Of a stretch of DNA of 64,000 nucleotides, positions 25,446 to 34,323 are shown in pieces (position 1 is the stretch's first letter; every line of letters starts with the position of its first letter). The DNA comes from UBA4615 sp964399635 (GTDB lineage Bacteria > Pseudomonadota > Gammaproteobacteria > Burkholderiales > Burkholderiaceae_E). The translations under genes were made by a program, and so were the position numbers. Under the pieces are notes generated by a model. It had not been told where the DNA came from. It worked only from the letters and a program-made list of their open reading frames with translations, and searched no databases. The stretch is taken from positions 1 through 64,000 of the forward strand of contig CAYNRU010000044.1 of assembly GCA_964399635.1 (NCBI GenBank), given 5' to 3'.

Positions 25446-25475
25446 TTGTCGGCCGCTCTCCGATGCTGCTATGAT
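25446..25475 (+). promoter_or_regulatory. possible promoter upstream of scpB
   Basis: TTGTCG (25446-25451), 18 bp, TATGAT (25470-25475). It would give scpB a leader of about 210 nt. Apart from this and the truncated KGG gene, the stretch 25410-25694 shows no gene I can support. Confidence 0.35.
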
Positions 25476-25694
25476 CACGAACCGAGATTTCGAGGCAATG
25501 GCGCTGTCGCGCCTGCAGGCCGCAAGCACCACCCCCGGCCCCGGTCGACCCGACCGTCTCGACTCGCGCCCCCGCCTGGATGCCGACAGCACCAGGGAAC
25601 CCGGGCCGAACGTTTTCCCGACATTCCCGATACCGCCGGAAGTCGCGGCCCGACGCGGGCCGCCGACCCGACACACCGATAGGGCCCCTCCCGC

Positions 25695-26714
25695 GTGACA
25701 AGCACCGCGGACGTCAAGCGCATCATCGAGGCCGTACTGCTGTGCGCACAGCAGCCGATGCCGGTTGGAGAACTGCGTCGGCTGTTCGCCGACGAGCTCG
25801 AGATCGGCCCAGACACCGTGCGTGCGCTGCTCGACGAGCTGCGCATCGATTGGCAGGGGCGCGGCGTGGAGCTGGTGTCGCTCGCGAGCGGCTGGCGCTT
25901 CCAGAGCGCTCCCGACATCGCACGCTTCGTCGAGCGCCTGCAGCCCGAGCGCCCGCCACGCTATTCGCGGGCGGTGCTGGAGACGCTCGCGATCATCGCG
26001 TATCGCCAGCCGGTCACCCGGGGCGACATCGAGGAGATCCGCGGCGTCTCGGTGTCCGCCCAGATCGTCAAGGCCCTGGAGGACCGGGGCTGGATCGAGG
26101 TGATCGGCCACAAGGACGTCGTGGGACGCCCGGCGCTGTTCGCCACGACCCGCCAGTTCCTCGACGACCTCGCCTTGCGTACCCTGCAGGAGCTCCCCGC
26201 GCTCGATGCCGAGACGCCCGCCGCCGACGCGATCGGTCAGCGGATGATCGCGTTCGCCGATGCGGCCCCGGCGCAGGCCGCCCTGCCGCCGGGTCTGGTC
26301 GCCGACCAGTCGGCCACGGCCGACGGCGCCGTCGCGCCGCTGCTCGACCCCGCATCCGCGACGCCCGCTGGCGACGCTGCCTCGATGACGGCCGACCACG
26401 CCGTCGCGATGACCGCCGACGAGGCCGTCGCGATGAACGCCGACCACGCCGTCGCCGCGGCCCATGCCCGCCACGACGACGCGCCTTCCCCGGCCGTCGC
26501 CGATGACGCCCGGCCGGGAGGCCCCGTGCCGTTCCACAGCCTCGCCGACGCATCGCTCCCCGCGGACGCGCATGCGCCCGCCGCTCCGGGGGCGTCCGCC
26601 GACGCGACCCCGCCTCCTTCCCCAGCCCCCCTTCCGTTCGCAGAAACGGCCGGTTCGCGCGCCCCCGAGGCGCTCCACCCGGCTCCCGCACCCGACTTAC
26701 AGCCTGATCCATGA
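25695..26714 (+). CDS. scpB: segregation and condensation protein B, with long C-terminal extension
   Basis: 339 residues; subunit of the SMC-ScpAB condensin that organises the chromosome. The conserved paired winged-helix part is residues 1-180 (VKRIIEAVLLCAQQPM; LETLAIIAYRQPVTRGDIEEIRGV; VGRPALFATT). The remaining 160 residues are an Ala/Pro/Asp-rich tail absent from typical ScpB (180-220 residues), including three tandem eight-residue repeats. GTG start at 25695. No scpA lies upstream in the window. The stop overlaps the rluB start (ATGA). Confidence 0.92.
   Translation: MTSTADVKRIIEAVLLCAQQPMPVGELRRLFADELEIGPDTVRALLDELRIDWQGRGVELVSLASGWRFQSAPDIARFVERLQPERPPRYSRAVLETLAIIAYRQPVTRGDIEEIRGVSVSAQIVKALEDRGWIEVIGHKDVVGRPALFATTRQFLDDLALRTLQELPALDAETPAADAIGQRMIAFADAAPAQAALPPGLVADQSATADGAVAPLLDPASATPAGDAASMTADHAVAMTADEAVAMNADHAVAAAHARHDDAPSPAVADDARPGGPVPFHSLADASLPADAHAPAAPGASADATPPPSPAPLPFAETAGSRAPEALHPAPAPDLQPDP
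26382..26453 (+). repeat. three 24-bp tandem repeats in scpB tail
   Basis: Units at 26382-26405, 26406-26429 and 26430-26453 encode SMTADHAV, AMTADEAV and AMNADHAV. The unit is a multiple of three, so repeat-number change keeps the frame. Confidence 0.85.
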
Positions 26715-28927
26715 GCGACACATCCGAGTCCACGCAAGCCCCCGCAACCGGCGCCCCCGGCGAACCTTCCGCCGACGGCACACAGGCGTCCCGGCCGCGA
26801 CGGCGCATGCGCCGGCCCGCCGCAGCGCGCAGCGATGGCGACGCCGCCCCGGCCCAGGCCGAAGGCGCAGCCCCGCAGCAGTCCCGCGCGTCCGAGGTCG
26901 CACCGGATGGCGCGCCGGCGCCGCGGCGCCGGCCTCGGGGCGGTGCGCCTCGCGGCGATCGGGGGTCGGGCCATCCTGAAGGGCCGGGCGCCGCGGCCTC
27001 CGGAGGCTTCGAGGCCGTGGGCCGCGACGCAGCCGACGCAGGCGACGCACGGCCCCCGGCCGCGGCCGAGGGCGCGGGCGCGGGCGGCCCCGCCTCGGCA
27101 GACGGCCAGGAGCGCCGCGGTCCGAAAGGCCCGCGCAACCGCTTCAACCGCCGCCGCCCCGGGCGTGGCGGGCGCGACGACCAGGAGGCGCGTCCGCCGC
27201 GCGAGCCGCGCGAGCCGCGCGGCCAGGACGGCGAGCCACGCGCCGATGCGTCCGCGGCCGATCCGGAGCAATCGATCCCCGTCTACTCGCGCCAGGCACG
27301 CGTGGGTGTCGATGCGACCGATGCCCGGCGGCGCGGCGCCGGCAAGGGCGCGCCGCGTCCTGTCCTGCCCGACGACGACGCCCCCAAGCTGCACAAGCTG
27401 CTGGCCGACGCCGGCCTCGGCTCCCGCCGCGACATGGAGGAGCTGATCGTCGCGGGACGCGTGTCGGTCAACGGCCATCCTGCGCACGTGGGGCAGCGCA
27501 TCGGCCCGACCGACCAGGTCCGTGTCAACGGGCGGCCGCTGAGCCGCCGGATTCAGCAGCGCCAGCAGCAGCAGACGCTGCCCAAGGTCCTGCTGTACCA
27601 CAAGCCGCCCGGCGAGATCTGCAGCCGCGACGACCCGGGCCTGCGATCGACGGTGTTCGAGCGACTGCCGCGCCTGAAGGGGCAGCGCTGGGTCGCGGTC
27701 GGTCGGCTCGACTTCAACACCGAGGGCCTGCTGGTGTTCACCACCTCGGGCGAGCTCGCCAACCGGCTGATGCATCCCCGGTACGGCTGGGAGCGCGAGT
27801 ACGCGGTCCGCATCCTCGGGCGCATCGACGAGGCGATGCAGGCGCGCCTGCTCGCGGGCGTCGAGCTCGACGACGGCCCGGCCGCCTTCGCGGCGATCGA
27901 GGACGTCGGCGGCGACGGCGCCAACCACTGGTACCGCGTGGTGATCGGCGAAGGTCGCAACCGCGAGGTCCGCCGGGTGTTCGAGGCGGTGGGCCTGAAC
28001 GTGTCCCGGCTCGTGCGCATCCGCTTCGGCCCGATCGGCCTGCCGCGAGGCCTGGCCCGCGGCCGGTGGGTCGAGCTCGGCGAAGGCGACGCCGCCGCGC
28101 TGGTCGCCCTGCTCAAGCAGGCCGGCAACGGCACCCGGCGTCCGGCGGCCGAGGGCGCCGACGGCGAGGACGACCACGAGGGTGGCCCGCGCGACGATGA
28201 CGAGGACGGCGATCCGTACGCCGACGGCGCACCGGTGGCCGACGAACTGGCGGCTGGCGGTGCCGACGACCGGGATCGCGACGACGACGAGGAGGACGAG
28301 GACGACAACGTCGGCAACCGTCATCCGCCGGTGAGCGAGCCCGGCGCCGGCGGACGCGGACGCCGTGGCGGCATGCGTGCCGGCCAGCCGATCGATCCCG
28401 ACGCCCAGCCGATGCTCCCGGACGACACCCCCCGGCCGCGCAACGGCGTCAACGCCGACGACGACGAGTGGCAGCCGGCCTCGGCCGACGCACACCTGTC
28501 GGGCATCACCCGCGCGGTACGCAAGCACGGGCGCCAGCAGCGCTTCGGTCCCGGCGCGGGCTTCGTCGGCGCGGGCTCCGGCTTCGGCCAGCCGGGCCTG
28601 CCCGGTCAGGGCAAGCCGCCTGGCCAGGGGCGGCGCACCAACAACCGCCGCGGTGGGCAGGGCGGCGGGCAGGGCGGCTTCGGCGGAGCCGGCGGCGGCG
28701 TCGCCCGGTTCGGCGCGGGCGGTGGCGCGGGAGGCGGCTTCAGCGGCGCCAAGACCGGCGGCAATCGTGGCGGCCAGGGCGGTAACCGCGGGGGCCAGGG
28801 GGGCAACCGGGGCGGCCAGGGGGGCCAGGGCGGCCAGGGCGGCCAGGGTGGCAACCGGGGCGGCGCAGGCGGTGGTGGTGGTGGCGGCCGACCCCCGGGC
28901 GGCGGCCGTCGTCGCGGCCCGGCCTGA
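26711..28927 (+). CDS. rluB: 23S rRNA pseudouridine synthase, RluB/RsuA family, with disordered tails
   Basis: 738 residues, about three times the usual length. The enzyme core is central (about 220-480): S4 RNA-binding domain (KLHKLLADAGLGSRRDMEE), then the catalytic GRLDFNTEGLLVFT with the nucleophilic Asp, and RNREVRRVFEAVGL. It isomerises a uridine of 23S rRNA (position 2605 in E. coli RluB). The N-terminal ~210 residues are Ala/Pro/Arg-rich; the C-terminal ~255 residues are acidic, then Gly/Gln/Asn/Arg-rich with RGG-like repeats. Start ATG overlaps the scpB stop by 4 nt. Confidence 0.93.
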   Translation: MSDTSESTQAPATGAPGEPSADGTQASRPRRRMRRPAAARSDGDAAPAQAEGAAPQQSRASEVAPDGAPAPRRRPRGGAPRGDRGSGHPEGPGAAASGGFEAVGRDAADAGDARPPAAAEGAGAGGPASADGQERRGPKGPRNRFNRRRPGRGGRDDQEARPPREPREPRGQDGEPRADASAADPEQSIPVYSRQARVGVDATDARRRGAGKGAPRPVLPDDDAPKLHKLLADAGLGSRRDMEELIVAGRVSVNGHPAHVGQRIGPTDQVRVNGRPLSRRIQQRQQQQTLPKVLLYHKPPGEICSRDDPGLRSTVFERLPRLKGQRWVAVGRLDFNTEGLLVFTTSGELANRLMHPRYGWEREYAVRILGRIDEAMQARLLAGVELDDGPAAFAAIEDVGGDGANHWYRVVIGEGRNREVRRVFEAVGLNVSRLVRIRFGPIGLPRGLARGRWVELGEGDAAALVALLKQAGNGTRRPAAEGADGEDDHEGGPRDDDEDGDPYADGAPVADELAAGGADDRDRDDDEEDEDDNVGNRHPPVSEPGAGGRGRRGGMRAGQPIDPDAQPMLPDDTPRPRNGVNADDDEWQPASADAHLSGITRAVRKHGRQQRFGPGAGFVGAGSGFGQPGLPGQGKPPGQGRRTNNRRGGQGGGQGGFGGAGGGVARFGAGGGAGGGFSGAKTGGNRGGQGGNRGGQGGNRGGQGGQGGQGGQGGNRGGAGGGGGGGRPPGGGRRRGPA
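28757..28864 (+). repeat. Gly-rich coding repeats at the rluB 3' end
   Basis: Repeated GGCAACCGGGGCGGCCAG-like units encode GNRGGQGG and GGQ repeats. Poly-G/C content makes this prone to sequencing and slippage errors; the antisense strand gives a false polyproline frame. Confidence 0.8.
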
Positions 28928-29005
28928 GGCCGGCACGGCACGTCCGCGGCCTGCGCGCAGCGGGGCCGTTTCCGGCCGTCCCCGCAGGTTCCGAATGCAT
29001 ACGGA

Positions 29006-29035
29006 TTGAGCACTCGGCCGCAATCAGGCTATAAT
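29006..29035 (+). promoter_or_regulatory. promoter of the rimP-nusA-infB operon leader
   Basis: TTGAGC (29006-29011), 18 bp, TATAAT (29030-29035); predicted start near 29042. It reads into a short leader that ends in a strong terminator before rimP. Confidence 0.75.
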
Positions 29036-29050
29036 CGTCAGGCTAGACAC

Positions 29051-29064
29051 CTCGCATTTGCGAG
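29051..29064 (+). ncRNA. leader hairpin upstream of the rimP terminator
   Basis: CTCGC-ATTT-GCGAG, a perfect 5-bp stem with 4-nt loop about 10 nt after the predicted transcription start. Together with the terminator it forms a leader RNA of roughly 67 nt. Confidence 0.5.
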
Positions 29065-29081
29065 CGTGCTCGACGCAGGGA

Positions 29082-29108
29082 ATGGGCTGGTCAGGCCCAT
29101 TTTTTTTT
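29082..29108 (+). terminator. intrinsic terminator / attenuator before rimP
   Basis: ATGGGC and GCCCAT pair around a 7-nt loop and are followed by eight or more T residues, ending 16 nt before the rimP start codon. Placed between the only visible promoter and the operon, it should stop much of the transcription unless read through, i.e. an attenuator. Confidence 0.85.
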
Positions 29109-29124
29109 ACCATCTTTTTCAGGA

Positions 29125-29820
29125 ATGTCTACCTACGTGGGACCGGTGCAAGCCGTGATCGAGCGGACCGTCAGCGGCATGGGCTACGAACTCGTCGACG
29201 TCGAGATCGCCGGCCGGGGATTGCTGCGTGTGTTCATCGATCTGCCTGCCGAGGCCTACAAGGCGAGCGCGGCGGCGCAGAACGGCGCGACGGGGCAGCC
29301 GGACGCACCGCTCTCGGTCAAGGTCGAGGACTGCGAGCGGGTCAGCCACCAGCTCAGCCACGTGCTGACGGTCGAGAACATCGACTACGACCGGCTCGAG
29401 GTGTCGTCCCCCGGAGTGGATCGACCGCTCAAGCGGCGCTCCGACTACGAGCGCTTCGTCGGCGCTGAGATCACCGTGCGGCTGCGCGAGCCCCTGGCGG
29501 GGCGGCGCAACTTCGAGGGCGTGCTGGTGCACGACGAGATTGATCCAGAGCGTTGGCACCTGGATCTGACCGAGCGCAAGCCGGTCGATGCGAAGAAGGG
29601 CGGCGCCAAGGGCGGCGCCCGGGGCGGTGTGAAAGTCGTCGCCAAGAAACAGCCCGGGGCCCGCAGCGCGGCACCGGCCGGACCGGGCAGCCCGGCGTCC
29701 GGGGGTGCCGCGGCAGACGCGGGCCCCGACGCGGGTCCGGATTCAGAAAAGGTGCGCAGGCTGTCGTTCACGCTCGATGAGATCGAGCGGGCGCGGCTGG
29801 TGCTCAAGGTCAAGTTCTAG
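29125..29820 (+). CDS. rimP: ribosome maturation factor RimP
   Basis: 231 residues; assists 30S subunit assembly. N-terminal alpha/beta domain (IERTVSGMGYELVDVEI; DCERVSHQLSHVL; YDRLEVSSPGVDRPL) and C-terminal SH3-like domain. Compared with the usual ~150-170 residues there is an insert of about 12 residues after IDLPAE and a Lys/Gly/Ala-rich insert of about 65 residues before the final LSFTLDEIERARLVL. AGGA abuts the ATG, unusually close; an in-frame GTG at 29137 would have a longer spacing. nusA starts 11 nt after its stop. Confidence 0.93.
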   Translation: MSTYVGPVQAVIERTVSGMGYELVDVEIAGRGLLRVFIDLPAEAYKASAAAQNGATGQPDAPLSVKVEDCERVSHQLSHVLTVENIDYDRLEVSSPGVDRPLKRRSDYERFVGAEITVRLREPLAGRRNFEGVLVHDEIDPERWHLDLTERKPVDAKKGGAKGGARGGVKVVAKKQPGARSAAPAGPGSPASGGAAADAGPDAGPDSEKVRRLSFTLDEIERARLVLKVKF

Positions 29821-29831
29821 GAGGCTTCACG

Positions 29832-31316
29832 ATGAGCCGGGAAGTACTGCTGCTGGTCGATGCGTTGGCGCGAGAAAAGAGCGTCGCCCGCGATGTCGTG
29901 TTCGCGGCCCTCGAGAGCGCGCTCGCCTCGGCGGCGAAGAAGCGCTTCAAGGAAGAATGCGACGTGCGCGTCACCATCGATCGCGAAACCGGCGAGTCCG
30001 AGGCGTTCCGTCGCTGGCTGGTCGTGCCCGACGGCGAACTCGAGGACCACGACATCCAGATCATCCTCACCGAGGCGCGCAAGCAGATTTCGGACATCGA
30101 CATCGGCGAGTACGTCGAGGAAGAACTCGAGCCGGTCGACACCGGGCGCATCGGTGCTCAGGCGGCCAAGCAGGTGATCCTGCAGAAGATCCGCGACGCC
30201 GAACGCGACCAGATCATCGACGACTTCCTCGGTCGCGGCGACTCGCTGCTGTCGGGCACGATCAAGCGCATCGACCGCGAGGGCGCGGTGATCGAGTCGG
30301 GCAAGATCGAGGCGCGCCTGCCGCGCGAGTTCATGATCCCGAAGGAAAACCTCCGGGTCGGCGACCGCGTGCGCGGCTGGGTGGCCAAGATCAACCGCGA
30401 GGGCCGCGGCCCGCAGCTGATCCTGTCGCGCACCGCCCCGGAGTTCATCATGGAGCTCTTCCGCCTCGAGGTGCCCGAGATCGAGCAGGGTCTGCTGCAG
30501 GTCAAGGCGGCGGCCCGAGATGCCGGCGTGCGCGCCAAGATCGCGGTGCACACCACCGATCGCCGCATCGACCCCATCGGCACCTGCGTCGGCGTACGCG
30601 GCTCGCGCGTACAGGCGGTGACCGGCGAGCTCGCCGGCGAGCGCGTCGACATCGTGCTGTGGTCCGAGGATCCGGCGCAGTTCGTGATCGGCGCGCTGGC
30701 GCCGGCTAACGTCTCCTCGATCGTCGTCGACGAAGAAAAGCACAGCATGGACGTCGTGGTCGACGAGGACAACCTGGCGCTGGCCATCGGCACCGGCGGG
30801 CGCAACGTGCGCCTCGCCTCCGAGCTCACGGGCTGGCAGATCAACATCATGACCGCCGAGGAAAGCGCCGGTAAGCAGGAAAACGAGCGCTCCGCCCTGC
30901 GCGGGATGTTCATGGAGAAGCTCGACGTCGACGAGGAAGTCGCCGACATCCTGATCGACGAGGGCTTCAGCAGCCTCGACGAGGTCGCCTACGTCCCGAT
31001 AAACGAGATGCTCGAGATCGAGGCCTTCGACGAGACGACGGTCAACGAGCTGCGCGATCGGGCACGCAACGTTCTTCTGACCGAGGCGATCGCGAAGGAA
31101 GAAAAGCTCGAGTCGACCGCGGAGGATCTGCTGTCGCTCGAGGGCATGGACCGCGACCTGGCCGCCAGGCTGGCCGACGCGAACGTGCATAACCGGGAGG
31201 AGCTCGCCGAGCTCGCTGTGGACGAACTGGTCGAGGCGACCGGGCTGGACGAGGAACGTGCGAAGACGCTGATCATGAAGGCGCGGGCGCACTGGTTCGA
31301 GAACGAGTCGGCCTGA
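29832..31316 (+). CDS. nusA: transcription termination/antitermination factor NusA
   Basis: 494 residues, the usual proteobacterial length. Domains: N-terminal RNA polymerase-binding domain (1-125), S1 (about 135-200), KH1 and KH2 (about 200-345, with DPIGTCVGVRGSRVQAV and IGTGGRNVRLASELTG), then two acidic repeats (about 365-490) ending in the helix-hairpin-helix-like KTLIMKARAHWF. Binds RNA polymerase and nascent RNA to control pausing, termination and antitermination. Excellent ribosome site (AGGAGG). As a termination factor encoded behind a leader terminator it may regulate its own operon. Confidence 0.97.
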   Translation: MSREVLLLVDALAREKSVARDVVFAALESALASAAKKRFKEECDVRVTIDRETGESEAFRRWLVVPDGELEDHDIQIILTEARKQISDIDIGEYVEEELEPVDTGRIGAQAAKQVILQKIRDAERDQIIDDFLGRGDSLLSGTIKRIDREGAVIESGKIEARLPREFMIPKENLRVGDRVRGWVAKINREGRGPQLILSRTAPEFIMELFRLEVPEIEQGLLQVKAAARDAGVRAKIAVHTTDRRIDPIGTCVGVRGSRVQAVTGELAGERVDIVLWSEDPAQFVIGALAPANVSSIVVDEEKHSMDVVVDEDNLALAIGTGGRNVRLASELTGWQINIMTAEESAGKQENERSALRGMFMEKLDVDEEVADILIDEGFSSLDEVAYVPINEMLEIEAFDETTVNELRDRARNVLLTEAIAKEEKLESTAEDLLSLEGMDRDLAARLADANVHNREELAELAVDELVEATGLDEERAKTLIMKARAHWFENESA

Positions 31317-31331
31317 GCCGGAAGGATTTGA

Positions 31332-34229
31332 ATGGCTAGCACCAATGTTTCCAACTTCGCCGCCGAGCTCAAAGTGCCGGCGGAGGTGCTTCTCGAGCAG
31401 TTGCGGGCAGCCGGTGTCGAGAAGCGCTCGGCGGAGGACCTGCTGACCGAGAGCGACAAGGCCCAGCTGCTGTCGGCCCTGCGCCGCGCGCACGGCGCCG
31501 ACGACGCACCCAAGAAGAAGATCACGGTCGTGCGCAAGCAGACCTCCGAGATCAAGCAGGCCGACGCCACCGGGCGGGCCCGCACGATCCAGGTCGAGGT
31601 CCGCAAGAAGCGCGTGTTCGTGCAGCGCGATGCCGAGGGCATCGAGGTCCAGGCGCCCGTCGCCGAGGCGCCCGCCGCAGCCGCGATGTCGCCGGTCGAG
31701 ATCGAGGCGCAGCGCATGCGCGACGAAGACGACCGCCGCCAGCGCGAGGCGCTCGAGCGCCAGGCGCAGGAGATGCGCGAGCGCGAGGAGCGGCTCGAGG
31801 CCGAGCACCGCCGTGCCGAGGAGGCTGCCGCCGAGGCGGTCCGTCGCGAGGAGGAGGCCCGCCGAGAGCAGGAGCGCGTCACCGCCATGCAGGCGTCGCA
31901 GGTCGAGAGCGCCGAACGCGCGCAGGCCGAGTCGCAGGCCGCAGCGGCCGCCGAGGCCGCGCGCGTCGCGTCGCTGGCGGCCGCCGAGGTCGCCCGCGTC
32001 GCGCAGGAGAACGCCGCCGCCCACGGCGCGGCGCGCCGCCGCGCGCAGGACGAGGCCGCCGCGATCAACCGGCTGCTGTCCGCTTCCCGCAAGCCCGTGG
32101 CCAAGGCGCCCGAGCCCCTGCCCCCGCCGTCGCCGGCCGCGGTGGCGGCTGCGGCCGTCGTCGAGGCCGCCAAGAGCGGCACGCTGCACAGACCCGCCGC
32201 GCGCGCCGACGCGCCGTCGCGGCCCAACGCGCCGCCGCGGCCCGGCACCGCCGCGCCGGGCGCACCCGGCACGGTCAAGAAGCACGTCAAGTCCGAGAAC
32301 CTGTCGTCGACCTGGCAGGACGACGCCGCCAAGCGCCGCGCCATCAAGACCCGCGGCGACAGCAGTGGCGGCGCGGCAGGCTGGCGCGGTCCGCGCGGCG
32401 GGCATCGCGGTGGTCGCGGCGACAGCCGTGGCCACGACCACGGCTCGCAGGTGAGCCAGTCGTCCGAGGCGATCGTCCGCGAGATCCACGTGCCCGAGAC
32501 CGTCTCGGTCGCCGACCTCGCCCACAAGATGTCCGTCAAGGCCGCCGAAGTCATCAAGCTGATGATGAAGATGGGGCAGATGGTCACCATCAACCAGGTG
32601 CTGGACCAGGAAACGGCGATGATCATCGTCGAGGAACTGGGCCACAAGGCGATCGCCGCCGCCCTCGACGACCCGGAGACGCTGCTCGAGCAGGACGCGC
32701 TGCACGCCGACGTCGAGAAGCTGCCGCGCCCGCCGGTCGTCACCGTGATGGGTCACGTCGACCACGGCAAGACCTCGCTGCTCGACTACATCCGCCGCGC
32801 CAAGGTGGCGGCGGGCGAGGCGGGCGGCATCACGCAGCACATCGGCGCCTACCACGTCGAGACGCCGCGCGGCGTCATCACCTTCCTCGACACCCCGGGC
32901 CACGAGGCGTTCACCGCCATGCGTGCCCGCGGCGCCAAGGCCACCGACATCGTGATCCTGGTGGTCGCCGCAGACGACGGCGTGATGCCGCAGACGATCG
33001 AGGCGATCCACCACGCCAAGGCGGCCGGCGTACCGATCGTCGTCGCGGTCAACAAGATCGACAAGCCCGAAGCGAGCCCCGACCGGGTCAAGCAGGAGCT
33101 CGTCGCGCAGCAGGTCGTGCCCGAGGAGTACGGCGGCGAGTCGCCCTTCGTGCCGGTGTCGGCCAAGACCGGCCAGGGCATCGACGACCTCCTCGAGAAC
33201 GTGCTGCTGCAGGCCGAGGTGCTGCAGCTGACCTCGCAGATCGACGCGCCCGCCAAGGGCCTGGTGATCGAGGCGCGCCTCGACAAGGGCCGCGGCCCGG
33301 TCGCGACCGTCCTCGTCCAGTCGGGCACGCTCAAGCGCGGCGACGTCGTGCTCGCAGGCAGCGCCTACGGTCGCGTCCGGGCGATGCTCGACGAAGCCGG
33401 CAAGCCGATCACCGAAGCCGGCCCCTCGATCCCGGTCGAGATTCAGGGCCTGTCCGAGGTACCGCCGGCGGGCGAGGAGGTGATGGTCATCGCCGACGAG
33501 CGCAAGGCCCGCGAGATCGCGCTGTTCCGCCAGGGCAAGTTCCGCGACGTCAAGCTCGCGCGCCAGCAGGCCGCCAAGCTCGGGGACATCCTCGAGCAGA
33601 TGGCCGAGGGCGCGACCCAGGCGCTGCCGCTCATCATCAAGGCGGATGTGCAGGGCTCGCAGGAGGCGTTGGCGCAGTCGATGCTCAAGCTGGCCACCGA
33701 CGAGATCAAGGTCCAGATCGTGCACGCTGCGGTCGGCGGCATCACCGAGAGCGACATCAACCTCGCGGTGGCGTCCAAGGCGGTGGTCATCGGCTTCAAC
33801 GTGCGCGCCGACCAGGCCGCCCGCAAGCTTGCCGAGGCCAACGGTATCGATATCCGCTACTACAACATCATCTACGACGCGGTAGACGAGGTGAGGGCTG
33901 CGATGAGCGGCATGCTCGCCCCGGAGAAGCGGGAAGAGATCATCGGTCTCGTCCAGATCCGCGAGATCTTCACGGTCAGCAAGATCGGCAACATCGCCGG
34001 CTGCATGGTCACCGAGGGGGTCATCCGGCGCGGCTCGCGGATCCGCCTGCTGCGCGACTCGGTCGTGCAGTGGACAGGCGAGCTCGATTCGCTCAAGCGC
34101 TTCAAGGACGACGTCCGCGAAGTGCGCGATGGCTTCGAGTGCGGCCTGACGCTGAAGAACTACAACGACATCAAGGTCGGCGACCAGCTCGAGGTGTTCG
34201 AGGTGAAGGAAGTCGCGCGGACGCTCTGA
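31332..34229 (+). CDS. infB: translation initiation factor IF-2
   Basis: 965 residues; GTPase that brings fMet-tRNA to the 30S subunit. N-terminal IF2_N domain, long charged Glu/Ala/Arg-rich coiled-coil linker (about 120-370), second IF2_N (SVADLAHKMSVKAAEVIKLM), then the G domain (GHVDHGKTS; DTPGHEAF; NKID) and domains II-IV. The linker is typical of betaproteobacteria. Starts 15 nt after nusA. Confidence 0.97.
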   Translation: MASTNVSNFAAELKVPAEVLLEQLRAAGVEKRSAEDLLTESDKAQLLSALRRAHGADDAPKKKITVVRKQTSEIKQADATGRARTIQVEVRKKRVFVQRDAEGIEVQAPVAEAPAAAAMSPVEIEAQRMRDEDDRRQREALERQAQEMREREERLEAEHRRAEEAAAEAVRREEEARREQERVTAMQASQVESAERAQAESQAAAAAEAARVASLAAAEVARVAQENAAAHGAARRRAQDEAAAINRLLSASRKPVAKAPEPLPPPSPAAVAAAAVVEAAKSGTLHRPAARADAPSRPNAPPRPGTAAPGAPGTVKKHVKSENLSSTWQDDAAKRRAIKTRGDSSGGAAGWRGPRGGHRGGRGDSRGHDHGSQVSQSSEAIVREIHVPETVSVADLAHKMSVKAAEVIKLMMKMGQMVTINQVLDQETAMIIVEELGHKAIAAALDDPETLLEQDALHADVEKLPRPPVVTVMGHVDHGKTSLLDYIRRAKVAAGEAGGITQHIGAYHVETPRGVITFLDTPGHEAFTAMRARGAKATDIVILVVAADDGVMPQTIEAIHHAKAAGVPIVVAVNKIDKPEASPDRVKQELVAQQVVPEEYGGESPFVPVSAKTGQGIDDLLENVLLQAEVLQLTSQIDAPAKGLVIEARLDKGRGPVATVLVQSGTLKRGDVVLAGSAYGRVRAMLDEAGKPITEAGPSIPVEIQGLSEVPPAGEEVMVIADERKAREIALFRQGKFRDVKLARQQAAKLGDILEQMAEGATQALPLIIKADVQGSQEALAQSMLKLATDEIKVQIVHAAVGGITESDINLAVASKAVVIGFNVRADQAARKLAEANGIDIRYYNIIYDAVDEVRAAMSGMLAPEKREEIIGLVQIREIFTVSKIGNIAGCMVTEGVIRRGSRIRLLRDSVVQWTGELDSLKRFKDDVREVRDGFECGLTLKNYNDIKVGDQLEVFEVKEVARTL

Positions 34230-34245
34230 TCGCCGCCGGATACGG

Positions 34246-34271
34246 CACGGCCCGCTTCGCTGCGGGCCGTG
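34246..34271 (+). other. 10-bp perfect hairpin between infB and rbfA
   Basis: CACGGCCCGC-TTCGCT-GCGGGCCGTG. No T run follows, so it is not a classic terminator; it may be an RNase processing or mRNA-stability site within the operon. Confidence 0.5.
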
Positions 34272-34323
34272 GCCGTCCCGCGGCGACCGAGCTCATCCGG
34301 CACGAAGCAGGGGCGGCAGTGGC

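Noticed and set aside
28606..29013. Polyproline-rich minus-strand frame
   Set aside because: Direct antisense image of the Gly-rich rluB tail repeats, not an independent gene.
29817..33725. Open minus-strand frame of 1302 codons
   Set aside because: Antisense shadow of nusA and infB; no family motif and His/Asp/Leu/Val-rich composition typical of the complementary codon position.
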